In this document: positions 1 through 6,249 of the stretch, piece after piece
Layout of the letters: each line of letters begins with the position of its first letter
Numbering within the stretch: position 1 is the first letter of the stretch
Assembly: GCA_964529265.1 (NCBI GenBank)
Contig: CAZGVW010000187.1
Span: 1 to 8,755 of the forward strand
DNA: 8,755 nt
Direction: 5' to 3'
Source: CAZGVW01 sp964529265
Lineage (GTDB): Bacteria > Planctomycetota > Phycisphaerae > Phycisphaerales > UBA1924
The notes under the pieces: generated by a model
What the model was told of the DNA's origin: nothing
Database searches by the model: none
The model's input: the letters and a program-made list of their open reading frames with translations, nothing else
Position numbers and translations under genes: made by a program

Positions 1-1143
1 GGACACGCGAATGGCATCCGACGGATAGAATCCCGGCCACTCCGGCCCGTGCAGCGACGTGCCCATGTCCGCGCCGAACCCGAGACCGAACCGTCCCAGG
101 CCTTCGTCCGTGAAGTACTTGGCCGCCGGCGCCAGCCACGCGCTTCCGGTCAGCGCGTCGTTGTAGAACAGCGTCGCAACCACGCCGAGGCCGCCGAGCG
201 CCGCCACGGCGCCGGCCTGGCGCCAGCGGGTGCGCCTGAGCACCGGATTCATCGCCGCCGCCAGCACGAACGGCGCCGCGCCGGCGATGGCGTCACCCGG
301 ACGTACGAGGATGCCGAACGCGATCGACGCGCCCGCCAGTGCCGTGACCCCCCAGCGCCCGGAATCCATCGCGCAGAGCCATGCCAGCGCAAACGCCACG
401 AACCAGAAGAGCGACGCCGCGTGGGACATGTAGCTCGCCGAGAGGAACACGACAAAAGGGGACGTCGCGGCGATGATGAGCGCCAGGCGCGCCTCGGAGT
501 CCGCGATCCCGATTCGGCGGTACAGCGTGGCCAGCAGCACGATCGTGATCGCACCAAGCAGCGGGTTCACCAGCCAGGGCGCGTGGGCCGCATAGCCCGC
601 CGCGAGCATCGCGGGCCAACCCGGATTCATGATGCCGTACCACTTGTCCTGGTCGACGATCGTATGCGTCAGCGAGAAGAACTCGACGAGCGGCGGCGGA
701 TCGATCGCGATCCGGCCCTGCGAGAGCGCCCGCGCCTGGAACTGATACGCCACTTCGTCAGTCGTATGAGGGATGTCACCGAGCACCACACGAGCGCTGA
801 GGCCGGACACCACCAGGAATGCCCCGGCCACGGCGAGGAGCGGCGCGCGAGCCATCAGCATCAGCAGCCAATCGGTGACCGCCGAGAAGCGACAGGCGAG
901 CACCGTGAGTGCAGCAGCGACGACGAGGCCCGCGGCGCTGTAGGCGGCAAACGTCGGCAGATCGACGTACGGCACCGCGAACATGCCGGCCAGCCCGACG
1001 AGAAGCGCCGCACGGCCCAGCACGCCCGCCGGCGGCCCAGCGAGCGCAGTCAGCAGACCGGCAAGGCGCCGCGGCCGCGCGATCAGGACCGCGATGACGG
1101 CCAGGACCAGCGCAAACCCGATCAGGATGACATCGAGACGCAC
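1..1143 (-). CDS. Polytopic glycosyltransferase, GT39/GT83 (PMT/ArnT)-like, 3' end beyond the window
   Basis: Probable integral-membrane glycosyltransferase of the GT-C fold that would move a sugar from a polyprenyl-phosphate donor onto a lipid or surface glycan. The 381 visible codons stay open to base 1, so the C-terminus is missing. Hydrophobic segments lie near residues 4-22, 45-60, 65-84, 101-120, 175-209 and onward. After the third or fourth comes a loop with the acidic pair D129-E130 (TTDEVAYQFQARAL), the position and style of the catalytic Asp-Glu of PMT/ArnT-like enzymes, then WYGIMNPGWPAML at 168-180. The start is a GTG: the frame upstream is closed by the TGA at 1197-1195, there is no ATG near the N-terminus, and GAGGGAG sits 10 nt before the GTG. 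It is last in the visible sulfation operon, 51 bp after a sulfotransferase gene and in the same frame. Family is sure at fold level; donor and acceptor are unknown. Confidence 0.8.
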   Translation of the reverse strand, partial: MRLDVILIGFALVLAVIAVLIARPRRLAGLLTALAGPPAGVLGRAALLVGLAGMFAVPYVDLPTFAAYSAAGLVVAAALTVLACRFSAVTDWLLMLMARAPLLAVAGAFLVVSGLSARVVLGDIPHTTDEVAYQFQARALSQGRIAIDPPPLVEFFSLTHTIVDQDKWYGIMNPGWPAMLAAGYAAHAPWLVNPLLGAITIVLLATLYRRIGIADSEARLALIIAATSPFVVFLSASYMSHAASLFWFVAFALAWLCAMDSGRWGVTALAGASIAFGILVRPGDAIAGAAPFVLAAAMNPVLRRTRWRQAGAVAALGGLGVVATLFYNDALTGSAWLAPAAKYFTDEGLGRFGLGFGADMGTSLHGPEWPGFYPSDAIRVS

Positions 1144-1153
1144 GTCGTCAGCA

Positions 1154-1160
1154 CTCCCTC
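1154..1160 (-). promoter_or_regulatory. Ribosome binding site deciding a GTG start
   Basis: On the minus strand GAGGGAG lies 10 nt before the GTG at 1143-1141. It is the only good Shine-Dalgarno-like match between the preceding stop (1197-1195) and the first hydrophobic segment, so it supports the GTG start of the glycosyltransferase. Confidence 0.5.
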
Positions 1161-1194
1161 TGCCAGCCCCGCACCGCCACGCTCCGGGTCGGGA

Positions 1195-2127
1195 TCAATC
1201 GGCGAAGGGCTCCATGCCGAAGTACCGGATACGGACGGCATCGATGGTGTTCATCTTCAGCAGGTGCAGGAAGAATCGGACGCGGTCGTGCGTCCACCAC
1301 CAGCCCGCGGCGAGCGAGGACAACCCGCGCTCCTCGAAGGTCGCCTCGTAGCCGAGGCGGCGAAGAGTGTTCCCGGCCTCCGACTCGAAGATGCGAACGT
1401 CGCGCGGCCGCATGCGCTGCCGCCATCGCCCGGAATTGTTCCGCCGGAGGACACCGCTCAACTGTGCGAGCCGCGCCGGCGGACAATCCTCCTCCAGAAA
1501 GCCGTAGAGGCGCTGGATCGTGTCCTCGGGCTGCTGCAGCAGCGTCTCGTACCGGAGTTCGAGCAGCGAGCCACGGGCGCGCAGCGCGGCGAACGCCGGC
1601 GTCTCGGCATGGCATTGCGCCCAGTAGCGCGCACAGGCGTAGATGTTGTTCGGGCCCCACGGCTTCTCGAGCAGTGACAGGGCGACGTCGCGGCCGTCGC
1701 GCACCACGCAGACGTACTTGGCGTCCGGGTAGAGGGTACTGAGCACGTCGAGGTGCAGGATGAAGTGCGGCGTCTTGTCGCCCCACGACGTCCGGCCCAG
1801 CGCGGTCGACCGGAGCATGCACAGCGCGTCCACGAGTTCGCGATAGCCCAGCGGACCGGCGTCGCGTACCAGCCGCCAGAGCTCGCCCGTCGTGGTGCCA
1901 AGCTTCCACTGCATCACCGGACGCTCACGGAGGATGTCGCCTGCGAGCCGTTCGAAGTTGTCCCGGACCGTCACGTCGCCATACCGCTCGAGCTGCCGCG
2001 CATACTTCGTGATGAAGTGCGTCTCGACCGGACTGCCGTAGGCCGTCGGCTCGAGCAGCTGCGACACCAGGGTGGTGCCCGAGCGCGGGCAGCCAATGAC
2101 GAACATCGGAGGCTTCGAAGGACGCAT
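1195..2127 (-). CDS. PAPS-dependent sulfotransferase, Sulfotransfer_3 / heparan-type class
   Basis: A 310-aa soluble sulfotransferase predicted to move sulfate from PAPS to a hydroxyl or amine, most likely on a carbohydrate. The 5'-phosphosulfate loop is at the N-terminus (IGCPRSGTTLV, residues 11-21). WGDKTP at 115-120 is the conserved block seen in heparan/Stf0-like sulfotransferases, and the 3'-phosphate loop is VVRDGRDVALSLL (141-153). LRYETLL (191-197) is the usual late E-containing motif. There is no signal peptide or membrane helix, so it acts in the cytoplasm. The open frame extends to 2226, but that would overlap the kinase gene and add 33 residues before the P-loop; the ATG at 2127 puts the loop where the family has it. 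No strong Shine-Dalgarno precedes it, so translation may be coupled to the gene 49 bp upstream. The neighbouring APS kinase supplies the donor. The acceptor cannot be read from the sequence. Confidence 0.92.
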   Translation of the reverse strand: MRPSKPPMFVIGCPRSGTTLVSQLLEPTAYGSPVETHFITKYARQLERYGDVTVRDNFERLAGDILRERPVMQWKLGTTTGELWRLVRDAGPLGYRELVDALCMLRSTALGRTSWGDKTPHFILHLDVLSTLYPDAKYVCVVRDGRDVALSLLEKPWGPNNIYACARYWAQCHAETPAFAALRARGSLLELRYETLLQQPEDTIQRLYGFLEEDCPPARLAQLSGVLRRNNSGRWRQRMRPRDVRIFESEAGNTLRRLGYEATFEERGLSSLAAGWWWTHDRVRFFLHLLKMNTIDAVRIRYFGMEPFAD

Positions 2128-2176
2128 GGGTGGATCAGGCTGACAACGGAACGTCGGCGCGGCTGCGACGCGGACG

Positions 2177-3016
2177 CTAGACCTCGACGCCCCGGTCGCG
2201 CAGATGGGCCAGGATCCGGCCGCCAACTTCGTCCACGGTGATGGCCGTCGTGTCGATGGTCAGCTCCGGCGACTCTGGCGGCTCGTACGGATCGTCGATG
2301 CCCGTGAAGTTGCGAATCTCGCCGCGACGCGCGCGCGCGTAGAGGCCCTTGACGTCCCGGCGCTCGCATTCCTCGAGGGGCGTGGCCAGATAGACCTCGA
2401 CGAACTGATCGCACAGCCCGCGGACGAAGTCCCGTGATTCCCGGTACGGCGAGACCAGCGACACCACGACGAACACCCCGTGCTGCTCCAGCTTGCTGGC
2501 CAGGTAGCCGACACGCTTGATGTGGGCGTCGCGTTCCGCCTTGCCGAAGCCGGTATTCGGGAACAGGTCGCGAATGGAGTCGCCGTCGAGCTGCTCGACC
2601 GGAACGCCGCGGCTCCGCAGTTCGGCGGCCACCTGCGCCGACACCGTGCTCTTCCCCGCGCCGGACAACCCCGTCAGCCAGAGAACCGCGGCCGGCTGCG
2701 CTTTTCGTCCGATCGACAGGGCGTTCCAGACGCGCTCGTGGAACCAGAAGAGCAGAATCTTGGACGAGAACTCGAGTGCGCCAACCGCCAGCGACACCGT
2801 CAACCGTCGGGTGAACAGGAACACGAGCAGCGTCGTCGCCACGGTGCCCATGATCCGCCACGAGAGGGCCTTCAGCACGGATCGCAGGTGGGTCTCGTGC
2901 GCCATGTACGGCCTGGTCGTACCGCCAGCCTTGCGGCGCGAGGCCAGTCCGGCCCCGGACGCCTTCCTGGCCCATCCACGGACCTCAGTCGGCAGGGCGT
3001 GATCCAAGAGCGACAT
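2177..3016 (-). CDS. cysC: Membrane-anchored adenylylsulfate kinase: DUF2061-APS kinase fusion
   Basis: Makes PAPS from adenosine 5'-phosphosulfate and ATP. Residues 39-105 are a DUF2061 domain (ETHLRSVLKALSWRIMGT, then two hydrophobic stretches near 56-68 and 75-91). The APS kinase domain runs from about 110 to 279: Walker A GLSGAGKST (116-124), LDGDSIRD (143-150), VSPYR (188-192, with the serine at the site phosphorylated in E. coli CysC), then KGLYARARRGEIRNFTGIDD with PYEPPESPE just after (223-251), almost the canonical family signature. All key residues are present, so it should be active. Ordinary CysC is about 200 aa and soluble; here DUF2061 should hold the enzyme on the inner face of the cytoplasmic membrane. 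The ATG at 3016 has GGAG 8 nt upstream. The alternative ATG at 2905 matches the usual DUF2061 N-terminus and would drop a 37-residue basic, low-complexity leader. It sits between two sulfotransferase genes that would use its product. Confidence 0.93.
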   Translation of the reverse strand: MSLLDHALPTEVRGWARKASGAGLASRRKAGGTTRPYMAHETHLRSVLKALSWRIMGTVATTLLVFLFTRRLTVSLAVGALEFSSKILLFWFHERVWNALSIGRKAQPAAVLWLTGLSGAGKSTVSAQVAAELRSRGVPVEQLDGDSIRDLFPNTGFGKAERDAHIKRVGYLASKLEQHGVFVVVSLVSPYRESRDFVRGLCDQFVEVYLATPLEECERRDVKGLYARARRGEIRNFTGIDDPYEPPESPELTIDTTAITVDEVGGRILAHLRDRGVEV

Positions 3017-3024
3017 GAGTGTTA

Positions 3025-3030
3025 CTCCAC
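3025..3030 (-). promoter_or_regulatory. Ribosome binding site favouring the upstream start of the APS kinase gene
   Basis: GTGGAG on the minus strand ends 8 nt before the ATG at 3016, good Shine-Dalgarno spacing. The internal ATG at 2905 has no comparable match, so this site favours the longer protein although family homology would favour the shorter one. Confidence 0.45.
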
Positions 3031-3062
3031 CCCCAACGCGTTGTGTGAACGTCCGGGCGCGC

Positions 3063-4184
3063 TCATGATGCGGCAGCGCGCTCCTGCCGCGTCGCGCCGG
3101 CGAGGTCGGGATAGAAGGCCCCGGCCGGATACGGACTGTCGCGCAGGGCCTCGCGGGTGTAGGCGAGAATCCGATCGCGTATCTCGGGCGTCACATCCTC
3201 ATGACGCTTGTCCTTGCCGCTCGCCAGGAACCGGCCACCCGCCACGGAGAACATCGTCGGGGGCGCCATCTCGAACGTCTCCTCATGCGCCTGCATGTAC
3301 GGGAAACTGCACCGTTCGTCCACCGCCCGCGCCTCGTCATCCGTCAGCCGATATGCGAGGAACCGTGCGACGCGATCGCGCACACTGCTGAAGTCACGCT
3401 TCATCTCTTCGAAGTGCACGAACAGCACGTTGTCCCGTTGCTGCGCCCACTCCCACCAGCCGTCTACATGCTGCGGCCACGGCCGCCAGTACATCCGATC
3501 GCTGCAGAACCAGTCCGCCATCGCGGTCACCGGTGGGAGCAGCGGGCCGATCATCGACCGGTTGAAATCGACGATGCTCGCGAAACAGCTGACCGGATGG
3601 CGGGCCACGTAGATGTACCGGGCCCTCGCGTCGTACGGACAGAGGTCGGCCGGCAAGTGGCTCTTGACGATCCGCGTCGGGCGCTCGCCGACGAGAGGGG
3701 CCGCCTCCATGGAGACGCTGTTGACCGCGTCGATCCAGGGACTGGTGGCATAGAGATGGCCGGTGTGGCCAGCGTAGTCGCCGCGGCCCCGCGTCACGAT
3801 GGCGTAGACGACCTGCTGCATCCACGTCGTCCCGCATCGCATCTGCGTGACGACGAACACGTCTTCGGGCCCGGGTGTGTACTGCCGCGCCCGGGCAAAC
3901 ACCTCGGGGCTGCTCACCTTCGTCGGCCCCGACACGCCCTCATACGCAAATGCCGGCATCGTCCTGGTGGCGCGGCCAGCCTGTGCGAGGAGTCGCACCA
4001 ACGGACGGACCGGACGTGCATACCGCCGCAAGCGGCGCTTCACCGCGCGTCGGGCGTCGAGCGGCAACCCGTAGTACGCCAGACCGGTGGTGTGGCGGGC
4101 TTCCCACTGGAAATACCAGACGAGATAGGCCACATACGCCAGGCCGGTCAGCGCCACTCCGGCCGCCACGGCAAGCCAAGTCAT
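3063..4184 (-). CDS. SULT-type (Sulfotransfer_1) sulfotransferase with N-terminal membrane anchor
   Basis: A 373-aa PAPS-dependent sulfotransferase related to eukaryotic cytosolic SULTs. The 5'-phosphosulfate loop is TQMRCGTTWMQQVV (113-126), where the usual PKSGTTW is changed to MRCGTTW, replacing the conserved Lys by Arg and the Ser by Cys. KSHLP (174-178) carries the likely catalytic base His176. ARHPVSCFASIVDFNR (194-209) is the 3'-phosphate site, FVHFEEMKRD (255-264) the usual follow-on motif, and a Gly/Lys-rich segment at about 314-326 stands where the C-terminal PAPS-binding loop lies. Before the domain are a hydrophobic helix (about 3-24) and a basic linker (44-65), so it is probably tethered with the catalytic domain in the cytoplasm by the positive-inside rule. 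SULT enzymes are usually near 290 aa and soluble; the roughly 80-residue extension is the difference. The kinase gene begins 46 bp downstream. A lipid, sterol-like or glycolipid acceptor is plausible but not shown. Confidence 0.92.
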   Translation of the reverse strand: MTWLAVAAGVALTGLAYVAYLVWYFQWEARHTTGLAYYGLPLDARRAVKRRLRRYARPVRPLVRLLAQAGRATRTMPAFAYEGVSGPTKVSSPEVFARARQYTPGPEDVFVVTQMRCGTTWMQQVVYAIVTRGRGDYAGHTGHLYATSPWIDAVNSVSMEAAPLVGERPTRIVKSHLPADLCPYDARARYIYVARHPVSCFASIVDFNRSMIGPLLPPVTAMADWFCSDRMYWRPWPQHVDGWWEWAQQRDNVLFVHFEEMKRDFSSVRDRVARFLAYRLTDDEARAVDERCSFPYMQAHEETFEMAPPTMFSVAGGRFLASGKDKRHEDVTPEIRDRILAYTREALRDSPYPAGAFYPDLAGATRQERAAAS

Positions 4185-4229
4185 CGAGACACGAGGTCCT
4201 GACAGGTCGGCATGGGACGGTTCACGCCA

Positions 4230-4421
4230 CTACCGCTGGAAGATCGTCCGCCAGAGCGCCGCCGCCCAGCCGGTCACCCGTCGCCAGAACATGAGGAGCA
4301 GGCCGATGGCACCCGCAATCGCCGACAGAAACGGCATGAACACATCGGGGCCCACGTAGAGCAGTATCCACGCGAGCGCCGGATCCGAACGGAATGCTGA
4401 GACGAGCGCCACCGTGTCCAT
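4230..4421 (-). CDS. Small membrane protein, first gene of the sulfation operon
   Basis: A 63-aa protein of unknown function. After a short N-terminus (MDTVALVSAFRSDPAL) it has a hydrophobic stretch over about residues 17-46, interrupted by GPD (24-26), that could be one bent helix or two short ones. A basic amphipathic tail rich in Trp and Arg follows (FWRRVTGWAAALWRTIFQR, 45-63). The open frame reaches 4523, but the ATG at 4421 is preceded at 10 nt by GGGGAGGT, a strong ribosome binding site, and the extra 34 upstream residues look like non-coding translation. It lies 45 bp before the membrane-anchored sulfotransferase gene and is first in the operon. A helper or anchor for membrane enzymes is possible, but nothing in the sequence assigns a role. 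Confidence 0.7.
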   Translation of the reverse strand: MDTVALVSAFRSDPALAWILLYVGPDVFMPFLSAIAGAIGLLLMFWRRVTGWAAALWRTIFQR

Positions 4422-4430
4422 ATCCTGCCA

Positions 4431-4438
4431 ACCTCCCC
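4431..4438 (-). promoter_or_regulatory. Strong ribosome binding site of the 63-aa membrane protein
   Basis: GGGGAGGT on the minus strand lies 9-10 nt before the ATG at 4421 and fixes the short start of the small membrane protein over the longer open frame. Confidence 0.55.
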
Positions 4439-4480
4439 GCCATCGTTCCGAGATCCATGTCGGATGGCCCGGCGTCGAAA

Positions 4481-4528
4481 CCGGTTGTGTTGCGAAGGCG
4501 GTGCCGCTTTTTCGGGGCACCAAACCGG
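4481..4528. repeat. Nested inverted repeat upstream of the sulfation operon
   Basis: The outer arms CCGGTT (4481-4486) and AACCGG (4523-4528) are exact complements. Between them GGTGCC (4500-4505) and GGCACC (4516-4521) form a second exact 6-bp stem with a T-rich loop. Together they could fold as a two-tier hairpin in the 5' leader of the leftward transcript or act as an operator. Six-base arms arise by chance in GC-rich DNA, so significance is uncertain. Confidence 0.35.
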
Positions 4529-4620
4529 CCTCGGGCGCCCCAAGAGGCCCGTCAGGCTGACCGGAGTCACCCCGGCCGGCGACTTTAGGTCCGCGACATC
4601 GTAACTCCGGCGGGCCTCGG

Positions 4621-4650
4621 GAGACGGGTGGCCGTGGGTCGGACGATAAT
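4621..4650 (+). promoter_or_regulatory. Possible sigma-70-like promoter for the 519-aa membrane protein gene
   Basis: GATAAT at 4645-4650 matches five of six bases of the -10 consensus in otherwise GC-rich DNA. With an 18-bp spacer, GAGACG (4621-4626) matches only three bases of a -35. Transcription would begin near 4657 and leave a leader of about 33 nt before the ATG at 4690. Position is sensible but the -35 is weak. Confidence 0.3.
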
Positions 4651-4689
4651 CAGGGCCCCGGCTCCTCGCCTGGCTGGCCGGGCGGTTGC

Positions 4690-6249
4690 ATGAGGCGGGC
4701 CGTGCTCCGGCGGCTGCTCGCTTCGCGACGAGGGCGTATTTTCGTGATCGCGTGGGTGCTGTATTCGGCCCACTTCGCGACGAACGTCGTGCGCGAGCAC
4801 TACCCCGCGTTCAGCCTGGCGGACCGGGGCACACTGCAGCTCGATGAGTACCAAGGGCTGCATTCCGACATCTTTGTTCACCGCGACGGGCACTCGTTCA
4901 TCAACAACCAGGTGTTCGTCTCCGCGCTCGCCGCGATTCCCCTCGTGGTCTTCGATCCGGTCCTCGACGCGCTCGAGGACTATCGCACGGCGCGCCTCGC
5001 CGACGGGCCCGCGGACGCCGAATACCGAACCGACAAGCCGATGCGGCGGGAGTTCTTCCGCCTCGTCCGGGAACGCGGGCTGGATCTGCGATTTGGCGCC
5101 GCGGCCGTCATCACGGTCGTGTTCTTCATGGCCCCGCTCACGGCGCTGTTCCTCGTGGGGTTCTATCAGGTCCTGCGATCCCGGACCGTCAGCAGGTCGG
5201 ATGCCGCGTTCCTGACGTTCCTCCTGGGCTTCGGCACTCCGCTCGTCTTTCGCGCCACCGTGCTGAGCCACAACATGTTCGTGATGTACGGCATGTTCGC
5301 GGCGTTCGCGCTGCTCTGGGTACGGCCTGGGCTGCCACACCCGGTCTCGCGGCGCCGCCGCGTCCTCGCCGGCCTGTGTGCGGGCATGACCGTGGCGACC
5401 GACTATGTCGGTGTCGTGGTCATGCCGCTCCTGTTCGCCTACCTCGTGGTGCCGCGCCTCGCGACCGCCTCCTGGCGAACCGCACTCCGCGAGTCGCTCG
5501 CGATGATCGCCGGAAGCCTCCCGCCCGTGCTGTTTCTCTGGTACACCCAGTGGGCGATGTTCGGCAATCCGTTCCTGCCCGCGCAGCATTGGATGCCCGA
5601 TCAGAACGTGTATGCCATCACGGGGGCGAGGGGCTTCACATGGCCTGACGGCGAGCTCCTTCTCCAGAATCTGTTGCATCCTGGGTTCGGGCTGTTCGTG
5701 TGGGCACCGCTCGTCAGCCTGGCGCTCGTGCCGACCCGCTGGTACAGGCCCGAGTCGCTCATCCTGCCCCGTCGCGAGCGATGGTTCGTGGTGGTGGCGT
5801 CGGCGGCCCTGCTGATCTTCTGCAGCATGAACCAGTACGCGCGACTGCAATGGAACAGCGGTTTCCGGTATCTGCTTCCGCTCGTCCCGTTTCTCCTGCT
5901 GGCGCTCGCGGACCACTGGGTGCGGCTGCCGACGCGCGTCCGCTTGCCCATCGCCAGTCTCGCCGTGCTGCATGCGTGGGTGCTCACCGTCTTCCGCGAA
6001 CAAGCGCCGAAATCCTGGGAGTTGTTTGCCACAGAAGGAATTCAGCTGCCCTGGTTCAGGGTCCTGCGGATGACGTCAACGCCTGACTCGTTGTGGACGA
6101 GCGCGTCGTGGCTGCCAGCCGTGCTCCTCGCGGGCACCGTCACTGTCTGCGGACTGGTCTGGCGATACGGCCGGACACTGGAAACCCTGGAGGGGCCGCC
6201 CGCGTCCATGCCAGATTCCGAGCGTGTGGGTCAGACGAGTCTGTTGTAG
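4690..6249 (+). CDS. Polytopic glycosyltransferase-like membrane protein (GT-C fold candidate)
   Basis: A 519-aa integral membrane protein with roughly ten to twelve hydrophobic segments (near 17-34, 76-93, 138-163, 172-192, 196-211, 226-255 and through to about 500). The first extracytoplasmic loop carries D52-E53 in LQLDEYQGLHSDIF, the place where GT-C glycosyltransferases keep a catalytic acidic pair. Later come ATDYVGVVVMPLLFAY (235-250) and a loop with GNPFLPAQHW, a layout common in bacterial polyprenyl-sugar glycosyltransferase-like proteins of about 500-550 aa. The C-terminal 30 residues are hydrophilic. The ATG at 4690 has no strong ribosome binding site, but the downstream alternatives (GTG at 4702 or 4744) would cut into the first helix. 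It is divergent from the sulfation operon, whose last visible gene is a similar enzyme, so both may act on the same envelope glycan. Membrane topology is sure; enzymatic class is a good inference. Confidence 0.82.
   Translation: MRRAVLRRLLASRRGRIFVIAWVLYSAHFATNVVREHYPAFSLADRGTLQLDEYQGLHSDIFVHRDGHSFINNQVFVSALAAIPLVVFDPVLDALEDYRTARLADGPADAEYRTDKPMRREFFRLVRERGLDLRFGAAAVITVVFFMAPLTALFLVGFYQVLRSRTVSRSDAAFLTFLLGFGTPLVFRATVLSHNMFVMYGMFAAFALLWVRPGLPHPVSRRRRVLAGLCAGMTVATDYVGVVVMPLLFAYLVVPRLATASWRTALRESLAMIAGSLPPVLFLWYTQWAMFGNPFLPAQHWMPDQNVYAITGARGFTWPDGELLLQNLLHPGFGLFVWAPLVSLALVPTRWYRPESLILPRRERWFVVVASAALLIFCSMNQYARLQWNSGFRYLLPLVPFLLLALADHWVRLPTRVRLPIASLAVLHAWVLTVFREQAPKSWELFATEGIQLPWFRVLRMTSTPDSLWTSASWLPAVLLAGTVTVCGLVWRYGRTLETLEGPPASMPDSERVGQTSLL

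Larger units (their letters stand above)
4422..4689. other. Divergent intergenic region between the sulfation operon and the glycosyltransferase-like gene
   Basis: This 268-bp stretch separates genes transcribed away from each other, so promoters for both should lie here. I find no convincing ORF or RNA gene. It contains a nested inverted repeat (4481-4528) toward the leftward operon and a -10-like hexamer toward the rightward gene. Everything else is GC-rich sequence without recognisable structure. Confidence 0.6.

Noticed and set aside
49..1677. 542-codon open frame on the plus strand
   Set aside because: Its translation is almost all Arg, Glu, Gln, His and Pro without domains. It lies antisense to the glycosyltransferase and sulfotransferase, whose G/C-rich third positions keep it open.
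1971..2975. 334-codon open frame on the minus strand
   Set aside because: Same strand but another frame of the APS kinase and sulfotransferase genes; its translation has no recognisable domain and is Arg/Gly-rich.
2480..3391. 303-codon open frame on the plus strand
   Set aside because: Runs antisense across the APS kinase and the end of a sulfotransferase gene, with Arg-rich low-complexity translation.
3201..4202. 333-codon open frame on the plus strand
   Set aside because: Antisense to the anchored sulfotransferase, which has every family motif; the plus frame has His/Arg-rich composition and no motif.
4585..6003. 472-codon open frame on the minus strand
   Set aside because: Low-complexity, highly charged translation antisense to the 519-aa polytopic membrane protein; a shadow frame of GC-biased coding DNA.
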